Source of the DNA: Ferrovibrio sp964218355
GTDB taxonomy: Bacteria > Pseudomonadota > Alphaproteobacteria > Ferrovibrionales > Ferrovibrionaceae
Assembly (NCBI RefSeq): GCF_964218355.1
Contig: NZ_CAXPMC010000019.1
Location: 1-64,000 of the forward strand
Length of the DNA stretch: 64,000 nt
Direction: 5' to 3'
Shown here piece after piece: positions 57,284-64,000 of the stretch. How positions within the stretch are numbered: position 1 is the stretch's first letter; every line of letters starts with the position of its first letter. Position numbers and translations under genes: made by a program. The notes below the pieces were generated by a model, which was not told the origin of the DNA, did not search any database, and saw nothing but the letters and a program-made list of their open reading frames with translations.

Positions 57284-60200
57284 ATGGCGCGTCGTGCAGT
57301 GCTGGGGTGGAGTCGGTTGCTGGTGCGCTGGATCATGGCGGCCACCGCAACGCTGGTCGTGCTGGCCGGATTGCTGGTGTGGCGCGTTTCCCAGGCGCCG
57401 CTGTCGCTCGGTTTCCTCGTTCCCTATGTCGCCGAGGCGCTCAGCCTGTCGGAATACGGCATCGCCGCCGAGGTCGACGACGTGGTGCTGGCCTGGTCGG
57501 AGCATGACGAGGCCCTGCGCCTGCGCATCTACAATGCCCGCTACCGGGCCGAGGGCGGCCGGGTCGCCATGCGGGTGCCGATCCTCGACATGGCCCTCAG
57601 CGGCCGGGCGCTGCTGCGCGGCGTGGTGGCGCCGCGCTACCTGCATGCCGCCGGCCTCGAAGCCCGGATCATCCGCGACCGCGAGGGCCGCTTCCTGATC
57701 GGCGTGCCGGTCGGCGAGACGACTGGCGACAGCCAGCCATCGGCCGGCCCGGATGCGCCGCTTCCGGTGGCCGAAGGCACGCCGCCGGGCGATCTCGGCC
57801 AGATGCTGCTGGGCGCGCTGTTCCAGGAGATGTCGGAACCGCGTGGCCCCGGCAATGCGCTCGGCCAGCTGGAAACGGTGTCGGTGCTGGCCGACCGCCT
57901 GGTGATCGAGGACTGGAAGCTCGACCAGCGCTGGATCGTGCCCGGCGCGCAGATCACCTTCCAGCGCGGCGACGGCCATGTCTTTGCCAATGCATCGGGC
58001 AACCTCGACTGGCGCAGCCGCCGGGTCAGCCTGAATGTCAGCGCCGATTACGTGCTGGCCGAACGGGCAGCGCGGGTGGTGGTCAATTTCGACAATATCG
58101 AGCCGTCGGATTTCGCCGACGTGGTGCCGGAACTTTCGCCGCTGTCCTATCTGCAGACACCGCTGGGCGGCAGCGTGACCATGCGGCTGAACGAGAATGG
58201 CGAGCAGCTCGATCTCGGCTTCGACCTCGCCGCCGGCACCGGCACCATCCAGGCGCCGGGCGAGCTGGCGGCGCCGCTGCAGCTGCGCGATGCCAGCTTC
58301 CGCGGCGTCATCGAGCAGAGCGGCCGGCTGCTGCGGCTGGACGAGGCCAGCCTGTCCTTTGCCGACGATTTCCATCTCACCCTGTCGGGCAGCGTCACCC
58401 GCGAGCCGGCCGTCGATGGCCGGCCCGAGCGGATCGGGATCGAGATCGGCGGCCAGTTCTTCGACATGCCGACCGACTCGCTGCCGCATTACTGGCCGCT
58501 GAACATGGCCAGGAATGCCCGCGACTGGGTCACCGGCCATCTGCAGGGCGGCGCCGTCACCGCCGGCCGTTTCTCGGCCAGGCTGTCGCCCGAGATGGTG
58601 GCCGGCACGGCCCGGCTGCCGGCCGATGCGGTGCGGCTCGGTTTCGCCTTCGAGGGACTCAATGTCGATTATCTGGCGCCGATGACCAGGCTGACCGGCG
58701 GCAAGGGCGTCGCCAGCCTCGATGCCGACAGTTTCAGCCTGACGGTGGAGGAGGCGAAGGTCGGGCCGCTGATGGTGGCCGGCGGCGATGTCGTCATCAC
58801 CGGCCTGCAGGACAGGGACCAGGTCGCCAACATCACCAGCACGGCGCAGGGCAGCAGCCGCGACCTGCTGGCGCTGATCGACCAGAAGCCGCTCGGTTTC
58901 CCCTCGAAGCTCGGCATCCGGCCGGCGGTGGTGGAAGGCGAGGGCCGCGTGAAATGGCGCCTGAAATTTCCGCTGGAAAGCAATCTCAGGCTCGACGACC
59001 TGACCGTCAGTGCCGAGGCCTCGCTGACCGGGCTGGCAATCCCCGGGCTGATGCAGGGCCGCTACGGCCTCAGCGACGGCAGCATGACGCTGAAGGTCGA
59101 CAACAGGGGACTGGAAGCAAAGGGCGATGCGGCCCTGAACGGCGTGCCGGCGCAGATCGGCTGGCGGCAGACCTTCGACGGCAAGGCCGCCGTGCAGGCG
59201 CGCTATCATCTCGAAGGCCGTTTCGACGAGGCCCAGCGCAAGGCGCTGGGCTATCCGCTGGCCCCGTGGATCGACGGCCCGGCCCAGGCCGTGCTGGAAA
59301 TCGAGGAGCGGCGCGGCGGCGAGGTGGCGGTGGGCGGCGAATTCGACCTGACCGCGGCGGTGATCGACCTGGCCGAAGCCCATATCGCCAAGCCGGCCGG
59401 CATTCCGGCCAGGGGCCAGATCCTGGTGCGCACCAGAACCGGCCAGCCGGTGCAGTTCGAGCGCATCGCGATCAGCGGCGACGGGCTGGCGCTGCAGGCG
59501 CGCGCGGTGCTGCCGCCGGGCGGCGGCTGGTCGGCCGAGATCGCGCGGCTGCAGTATGGCAACGGCGAGATCGCCGGCCGCATCGCCTTCAATGCGGCGG
59601 GCGATGCCGAGATCGACCTGCATGGCCGGCGCTGGGACCTGAGGCCCTTCGTGAAGGAGATGTTCGGGGACGATGCGGCCGCGGCCGGCCCCGGCGCGGA
59701 ACCGGCGCGCAAGCCGCGGCTGGTGGCGGCCCTGCGGCTGGACGAGGCGGTGGCCGATGACGGGCTGGAGATGCGCAACCTGTCGCTGCAGCTGCGCCGC
59801 GAGCCGACGCGGCTGGAACAGGTGACGCTGACCGGCGGCTTCGAGAAGGCTGGCGGCGTCACCCTGCAGATCGCGCCGCGGCTGGGCGGCCGCCAGCTTG
59901 ACCTGGTATCCGACAATGCCGGCGCGGTGCTGCATTTCCTCGGCGTCACCGACATGCAGGGCGGCACCATGCTGGTGAAGGGCCAGTTCGACGACACGAA
60001 GCCGGGCGGCCTGCTGGCCGGAAAGATGGAGATGAAGAACGTGCGGGCGATCCGCGCGCCGTTTCTTGCCCGGCTGCTGGGCATCGGGTCCTTCACCGGC
60101 CTGTCGGCGGTGCTGAATTCCGAGCAGGGCATCCTGTTCGAGACCGGCGAGGTGCCGTTCAGCCAGAAGGATGCCATCGTCACCATCGGCGACAGCCGCC

Positions 60201-60559
60201 TGCAGGGGCCGCAGCTCGGCATCACCTTTGGCGGCACCATCAACAACCGGACGAAGGCGGTGAATGTCAGCGGCACCGCCGTGCCCGCCTTCGTGCTGAA
60301 CACCATCCTCGGCAAGATCCCGATCCTCGGCGACCTGTTCGTGGGCGACGGCATCATCGGGGTGAATTTCGCTGTGTCGGGCCCGAAGGCCGATCCGCAA
60401 TTCACCGTCAATCCGCTGTCGGCGATCGCGCCGGGCTTCCTGCGCAAGATTTTCCAGGCGCCGCAGGAAAAGGTGCCGGACCCGGCGGCCAGGCCGGAGG
60501 AGAAGCCGGCCGAACCGCCGGTGCCGCAGGTCTCGCCGTTCCCGGCGCCCGCGCAGTAG
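57284..60559 (+). CDS. YhdP/AsmA-like large membrane-anchored protein (DUF3971)
   Basis: A 1091-residue protein. It has a single N-terminal TM helix (WIMAATATLVVLAGLLVWRV) and then a very long periplasmic beta-rich region of repeated strands, including a DUF3971 section (about 330-620) and an AsmA-like C-terminal part with GGTMLVKGQFDDTKPGGLLA, GIGSFTGLSAVLNSEQGILF and KIPILGDLFVGDGIIGVNFA. It ends in a Pro/Glu-rich tail. YhdP and its relatives form a hydrophobic groove that carries phospholipid between inner and outer membranes. It is divergent from glnE. A strong ribosome site is not seen at the ATG at 57284. Confidence 0.88.
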   Translation: MARRAVLGWSRLLVRWIMAATATLVVLAGLLVWRVSQAPLSLGFLVPYVAEALSLSEYGIAAEVDDVVLAWSEHDEALRLRIYNARYRAEGGRVAMRVPILDMALSGRALLRGVVAPRYLHAAGLEARIIRDREGRFLIGVPVGETTGDSQPSAGPDAPLPVAEGTPPGDLGQMLLGALFQEMSEPRGPGNALGQLETVSVLADRLVIEDWKLDQRWIVPGAQITFQRGDGHVFANASGNLDWRSRRVSLNVSADYVLAERAARVVVNFDNIEPSDFADVVPELSPLSYLQTPLGGSVTMRLNENGEQLDLGFDLAAGTGTIQAPGELAAPLQLRDASFRGVIEQSGRLLRLDEASLSFADDFHLTLSGSVTREPAVDGRPERIGIEIGGQFFDMPTDSLPHYWPLNMARNARDWVTGHLQGGAVTAGRFSARLSPEMVAGTARLPADAVRLGFAFEGLNVDYLAPMTRLTGGKGVASLDADSFSLTVEEAKVGPLMVAGGDVVITGLQDRDQVANITSTAQGSSRDLLALIDQKPLGFPSKLGIRPAVVEGEGRVKWRLKFPLESNLRLDDLTVSAEASLTGLAIPGLMQGRYGLSDGSMTLKVDNRGLEAKGDAALNGVPAQIGWRQTFDGKAAVQARYHLEGRFDEAQRKALGYPLAPWIDGPAQAVLEIEERRGGEVAVGGEFDLTAAVIDLAEAHIAKPAGIPARGQILVRTRTGQPVQFERIAISGDGLALQARAVLPPGGGWSAEIARLQYGNGEIAGRIAFNAAGDAEIDLHGRRWDLRPFVKEMFGDDAAAAGPGAEPARKPRLVAALRLDEAVADDGLEMRNLSLQLRREPTRLEQVTLTGGFEKAGGVTLQIAPRLGGRQLDLVSDNAGAVLHFLGVTDMQGGTMLVKGQFDDTKPGGLLAGKMEMKNVRAIRAPFLARLLGIGSFTGLSAVLNSEQGILFETGEVPFSQKDAIVTIGDSRLQGPQLGITFGGTINNRTKAVNVSGTAVPAFVLNTILGKIPILGDLFVGDGIIGVNFAVSGPKADPQFTVNPLSAIAPGFLRKIFQAPQEKVPDPAARPEEKPAEPPVPQVSPFPAPAQ

Positions 60560-60578
60560 ACCCGGCGCCACTGCGCGA

Positions 60579-60998
60579 TCAGCGCGCGGGCGGCAGTGGG
60601 CTGGCGGCGCCGAGATCGATGCGGCGGTGGTTGGCGGCGTCGGCAATGCCGAGGCAGAGCGCATCGCAGCGCTGCAGGTAGTTGACCCGCGCCTCGAAGA
60701 CGACGCCGCTGGCGCGGAACAGGGCGATCACGGCGCGGATATCGGCAGCCTCGCGTTCGAGGCCGCCTTCGCTGTTCAGCAGCAGGATCACCGGCAGGTC
60801 GTCACCGGCGGCCACCACCGCCTCGATCAGGCGCAGGCGGAAGGATTTCGACAGGCCGGTGCTGAACGGGCCGTCGACCAGCAGCACGGTGCCGTCGCGG
60901 CCGACATGGCCGTCCATGGCCGGGGCGGCGGCCGGCAGCAGCACGGACAGCGCCGCGGCGAGCGCGGCCAGGCAGCGGAGCAGGGCGGGTGCGGCCAG
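60579..60998 (-). CDS. Small exported ClpP/crotonase-fold-like protein, probable CTG start
   Basis: Reading from a CTG at 60998 gives 139 residues with a clean signal peptide (AAPALLRCLAALAAALSVLL, cleaved near PAAAPA). A perfect AAGGAGG ribosome site (61013-61007) lies 8 bases before that CTG, which is why this start is chosen over the downstream GTG at 60944 that would lack a signal peptide. The mature part has VILLLNSEGGLEREAADIRA, like the LNSPGG oxyanion segment of periplasmic ClpP-like proteases. In YLQRCDALCLGIADAANHRR the usual C-x-S-A-C nucleophile segment has Asp where Ser is expected, so catalysis is probably lost. The family link is moderate. It lies downstream of tyrS on the same strand. 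Confidence 0.6.
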   Translation of the reverse strand: MAAPALLRCLAALAAALSVLLPAAAPAMDGHVGRDGTVLLVDGPFSTGLSKSFRLRLIEAVVAAGDDLPVILLLNSEGGLEREAADIRAVIALFRASGVVFEARVNYLQRCDALCLGIADAANHRRIDLGAASPLPPAR

Positions 60999-61151
60999 GG
61001 CGATACCCTCCTTTCCGGCTGCCGCCCGCGGGAACGGACGGCAGGCCAGGGCAGACGGAATCAGCCTTGCATGGACCGTGCCAGAGGCATGGCGTGTGCC
61101 AGAAGCCTGTGGCGTACCGGGCCGGCCGGGGCCGGTTTCAGGATGGCGCGG

Positions 61152-62414
61152 CTATTCCGCCTCGACCAGCACATGCTGCTTCTTGCCGAAGCTGAGGCGC
61201 AGGCGGCCGTCGCTGCCCAGGTCGGCGCTGCCGATCTTCTGGGTCTCTTCCTTCACCGGCTGGTCGTTCAGCTTCACGGCATTGCCGCGGATATGCCGGC
61301 GCGCCTCGCCGCCGGATTTGGCCAGTCCGGCTTCCAGCACCAGCGCAAAGGCCTCGATGCCGGCATCGAGCCGCGCGCGGGCGATGCGGATCACCGGCAG
61401 CGCGCCGCCGAAGCTGCCTTCCTCGAAGGCCTTGCGCGCCGTCTCGGCCGCCGCTTCCGCCGCCTCGCGGCCGCGGCACAAAGCCGTCGCCTCGGTAGCC
61501 AGGATCTTCTTGGCCTCGTTCAGCTCGGCGCCCTGCAGCTTTTCCAGCCGCGCGATCTCGTCGTCGGGCAGGTCGGTGAACAGGCGCAGGAAGCGGCCGA
61601 CATCGGCATCCTCGCAGTTGCGCCAGTACTGCCAGTAGTCGTAGGTCGGCAGCATGTCGTCGTTCAGCCACACGGCGCCCGAGGCGGTCTTGCCCATCTT
61701 GTGGCCGGCCGCCGTGGTCAGCAGCGGGCAGGTCAGGCCGAACAGCGACAGGTCGTGCACGCGGCGGCCGAGCTCGACGCCGTTGACGATGTTGCCCCAC
61801 TGGTCCGAGCCGCCCATCTGCAGGTTGCAGCCATAGCGGCGCGCCAGCTCGACGAAATCGTAGGCCTGCAGGATCATGTAGTTGAATTCGAGGAAGCTGA
61901 GCGGCTGCTCGCGTTCCAGCCGCAGCTTCACGCTGTCGAACGACAGCATGCGGTTGACCGAGAAGTGGCGGCCGTAATCGCGCAGAAAGTCGATATACTG
62001 CAGCCGGTCCAGCCATTCGGCATTGTTGGCCATCACCGCATCGCTCGGCCCGTCGCCGAAGGTCACGAAGCGCGAGAAGGCCGTCTTGATGCTCGCCATG
62101 TTGGCGGCGATGTCGTCGGCGGTCAGCAGCCTGCGGCTCTCGTCCTTGCCGGACGGATCGCCCACCTTGGTGGTGCCGCCGCCCATGAGCACGATCGGCT
62201 TGTGGCCGGCCTGCTGCAGGCGGCGCAGCATCATGATCGACAGCAGGTGGCCGACATGCAGGCTGGGCCCGGTGCAGTCATAGCCGACATAGCAGACGAT
62301 GCCGCCGGGCTGCATGGCCTTCCCGTCCAGTGCCGCCGCATCGGTGCACTGGTGGATGAAGCCGCGCCGGGCCAGGGTCTGCAGGAAGTCGGATTGGTAG
62401 CTGTACTCGGTCAT
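61152..62414 (-). CDS. tyrS: Tyrosyl-tRNA synthetase
   Basis: A 420-residue class I synthetase that charges tRNA-Tyr. The HIGH-type motif is SLHVGHLLSIMMLRRLQ, the tyrosine-binding part is YMILQAYDFVELARRYGCNL with QMGGSDQWGNI, and the KMSKS-type loop is GHKMGKTASGAVWL. An S4 RNA-binding domain occupies the C-terminus (EARRHIRGNAVKLNDQPV). The ATG (62412-62414) begins MTEYSYQSDFLQTLARRGFI, as in alphaproteobacterial TyrRS. It is divergent from anmK. Confidence 0.97.
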   Translation of the reverse strand: MTEYSYQSDFLQTLARRGFIHQCTDAAALDGKAMQPGGIVCYVGYDCTGPSLHVGHLLSIMMLRRLQQAGHKPIVLMGGGTTKVGDPSGKDESRRLLTADDIAANMASIKTAFSRFVTFGDGPSDAVMANNAEWLDRLQYIDFLRDYGRHFSVNRMLSFDSVKLRLEREQPLSFLEFNYMILQAYDFVELARRYGCNLQMGGSDQWGNIVNGVELGRRVHDLSLFGLTCPLLTTAAGHKMGKTASGAVWLNDDMLPTYDYWQYWRNCEDADVGRFLRLFTDLPDDEIARLEKLQGAELNEAKKILATEATALCRGREAAEAAAETARKAFEEGSFGGALPVIRIARARLDAGIEAFALVLEAGLAKSGGEARRHIRGNAVKLNDQPVKEETQKIGSADLGSDGRLRLSFGKKQHVLVEAE

Positions 62415-62526
62415 CGCGGGCCTGGAGGTGTGGTCTGTGCCAAAAGGGGCCCGATGATCTAACATACGGGTCCCGATTCTCCCAGCCCCCGCCCCCCGGG
62501 CCCCAACCCCTGCCGGTGTTCCCGCC

Positions 62527-63666
62527 TTGTCCCTGACCGAACCCGCCTGGATCATAGGCCTGATGAGCGGCACCTCGCTGGACGGCATCGATGCCGCGCT
62601 GCTGCGCACCGATGGCGAGACCATCGCGGATTTCGGCCCCGGCCTGACCCTGCCCTACGAGCCCGGCCTGCGCGCGCGCATCCGCGCCTGCCTGGGCGGG
62701 GGCGGGGCCATTGCGGCCGTTTCCCGCGCCCTGACCGAGGCCCATGCGGAAGCGGTGGCGGCCCTGCTGCGGCAGGCCGGCATGGCGGCGGCCGACGTGG
62801 CCTGGCTCGGCTTCCACGGCCAGACCCTGCTGCACCGCCCGGATGCACGGCCGCGGCGGACCTGGCAGCTCGGCGATGGCGGCCTGCTGGCGCGGCTGAC
62901 CGGCATCGCCACGGTCAGCGACTTCCGCGCGGCCGATGTCGCCATGGGCGGGCAGGGGGCGCCGCTGGTGCCGCTGTATCATGCGGCGCTGGCACGCCAT
63001 GCCGGGCTTCGGCTGCCGCTGCTGGTGCTCAATCTCGGCGGCGTCGGCAATGTCACCTGGGTCGGCGGCGCCGGGCCCGACGACCTGCTGGCTTTCGATA
63101 CCGGCCCGGGCAATGCGCTGATCGACGACTGGCTGCTGCGGCATACCGGCGCCGCCCATGACGCGGCCGGCGCGCTGGCGGCGCAGGGCGCGGTTGACGA
63201 GGCGGCGCTGGCCGCGCTGATGGCGCATCCGTATTTCGCGGCGCCGCCGCCGAAGTCGCTCGACCGCGACGATTTCGCCGCCCATGCCGCCGGCATCACG
63301 GCAGCCTTGCCGCCGGCCGACGGTGCCGCCACGCTGACGGCCTTCACGGCGGCCAGCGTGGCCCGTGGTCTTGCCCAGCTGCCGCAACGCCCGACACGCT
63401 GCCTGGTGGCCGGCGGCGGCCGGCATAATGCGACCCTGATGGGGATGCTGACCCGCGCGCTGAACATGCCGGTGGAGGCGGCCGAACGGGCCGGCTGGCA
63501 TGGCGACCATCTGGAGGCCGAGGCTTTCGCCTTCCTCGCCGCGCGGGCCGTGCGCGGGCTGCCGCTCAGCCTGCCCGGCACGACCGGCGTGCGCAGGCCC
63601 GTCACCGGCGGCCGGCTGTGGCGGTCTGGGCGGCACCGGGTTGCCGCGCCGGCAGGGCGGTCCTAA
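62527..63666 (+). CDS. anmK: Anhydro-N-acetylmuramic acid kinase
   Basis: A 379-residue sugar kinase that converts recycled 1,6-anhydro-MurNAc to MurNAc-6-phosphate. The phosphate loop is WIIGLMSGTSLDGIDAALLR, followed by WLGFHGQTLLHRPDARPRRT, FRAADVAMGGQGAPLVPLYH, LLVLNLGGVGNVTWVG, AFDTGPGNALIDDWL and CLVAGGGRHNATLM, all family signatures. The start is a TTG at 62527 with no strong ribosome site. In alphaproteobacteria anmK commonly sits beside tyrS, as here. The C-terminus past VRGLPLSLPGTTGVRRPVTG carries an extra Arg-rich tail of about 20 residues. Confidence 0.96.
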   Translation: MSLTEPAWIIGLMSGTSLDGIDAALLRTDGETIADFGPGLTLPYEPGLRARIRACLGGGGAIAAVSRALTEAHAEAVAALLRQAGMAAADVAWLGFHGQTLLHRPDARPRRTWQLGDGGLLARLTGIATVSDFRAADVAMGGQGAPLVPLYHAALARHAGLRLPLLVLNLGGVGNVTWVGGAGPDDLLAFDTGPGNALIDDWLLRHTGAAHDAAGALAAQGAVDEAALAALMAHPYFAAPPPKSLDRDDFAAHAAGITAALPPADGAATLTAFTAASVARGLAQLPQRPTRCLVAGGGRHNATLMGMLTRALNMPVEAAERAGWHGDHLEAEAFAFLAARAVRGLPLSLPGTTGVRRPVTGGRLWRSGRHRVAAPAGRS

Positions 63667-63696
63667 GCTGGCCCGGCATTGCCGGGGGAGAGGCCG

Positions 63697-64000
63697 ATGG
63701 AACCGCAGGCCGTATCGGGCGGCGCCGTGTCGCTGGAGAACAATTCCGCCGAGTTGCGGGCGCTGTTCGGACCGCTGCCGGCCGATCCCGCCGCCGCCGA
63801 CCGCATCCGCCTGGATGCCGGCCACGGCGCCGGCATCCTCGAATTCGTCGAACTGGCACCCGACTGCAACCTGATCGTCAGCCGCTGCGACTGGCGCGAC
63901 GACATGCAGATCCGCTATCGCGGCGAGGGCTGGCTGCGGATGAATTTCTGCCTCGACGCCACCGCCGTCTTCGCCTTCGACGACATTGCCGCCTATACGC
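63697..64000 (+). CDS. Probable AraC-family transcriptional regulator, N-terminal part
   Basis: The first 101 residues are visible; the gene runs off the right edge. The ATG at 63697 has a good GGGGGAGAGG ribosome site. The visible part, with RIRLDAGHGAGILEFVELAP, DCNLIVSRCDW, MQIRYRGEGWLRMNFCLDA and VFAFDDIAAYT, resembles the N-terminal effector domain of PchR-like AraC regulators (the L-x-P-G/D ... V-x-x-x-D-W ... Y-x-G-x-G pattern). The DNA-binding domain is outside the window, so the call rests on this half only. Confidence 0.55.
   Translation, partial: MEPQAVSGGAVSLENNSAELRALFGPLPADPAAADRIRLDAGHGAGILEFVELAPDCNLIVSRCDWRDDMQIRYRGEGWLRMNFCLDATAVFAFDDIAAYT

Overview
The window is a chromosomal segment of a high-GC Gram-negative bacterium. 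By eye it is roughly 68-70% G+C almost throughout. An alphaproteobacterium, probably of the Rhodospirillales type, fits best: RNase E has a very large acidic insertion in its S1 domain, RF2 carries an SPY-type tripeptide with a frameshifted prfB, and the groESL leader has an alphaproteobacterial-looking heat-shock promoter and no CIRCE. I cannot name the genus. Almost every stretch is coding, and most long open frames opposite real genes are GC-driven shadows.

Left end (1-7.7 kb): a cut-off PAS chemotaxis-type sensor, a TauE/SafE permease, two DUF1330 paralogues around a glutathione S-transferase with a divergent LysR regulator and a clean 7-9-7 palindrome, and an AT-rich gene (HNH-like plus SEC-C zinc motifs) that looks acquired. 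A SRPBCC protein follows, then a striking array of 10-bp repeats in front of mnmA, and a CAU tRNA.

7.7-22 kb: one long leftward operon for a Pel-type exopolysaccharide. It reads UDP-sugar epimerase, PelA-type hydrolase, PelA-type deacetylase, PelB TPR scaffold, PelB outer-membrane barrel, PelD, PelE, PelF, PelG. Both PelA and PelB are divided into separately exported proteins and no PelC is visible.

22-34 kb: a dipeptide-type ABC importer (binding protein, two permeases, two ATPases). Facing and following it are a hydantoin-racemase-like protein, an amidase with an AtzG-like small partner, N-carbamoyl-D-amino-acid hydrolase, diaminopropionate ammonia-lyase, ureidoglycolate lyase and an aldo/keto reductase. 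Together they look like a nitrogen-scavenging pathway for a ureido (carbamoyl) amino acid or related ureide.

34-64 kb: mostly housekeeping. It holds groES-groEL, tRNA-Val(CAC), PBP1A, an AmiC-type amidase, RNase E, a GNAT enzyme, an aminotransferase, a divergent gamma-glutamyltransferase-like lipoprotein, a BepA-like M48 protease and a DsbA-family oxidoreductase. Then come prfB with its programmed frameshift, a lipase, an M23 peptidase-bactofilin pair, Bcp peroxiredoxin, GlnE, a YhdP/AsmA-like giant, a small ClpP-fold-like exported protein, TyrRS, AnmK and the start of an AraC-type regulator. Cell-envelope functions (PBP1A, AmiC, M23/bactofilin, BepA, YhdP, AnmK) are strongly represented.
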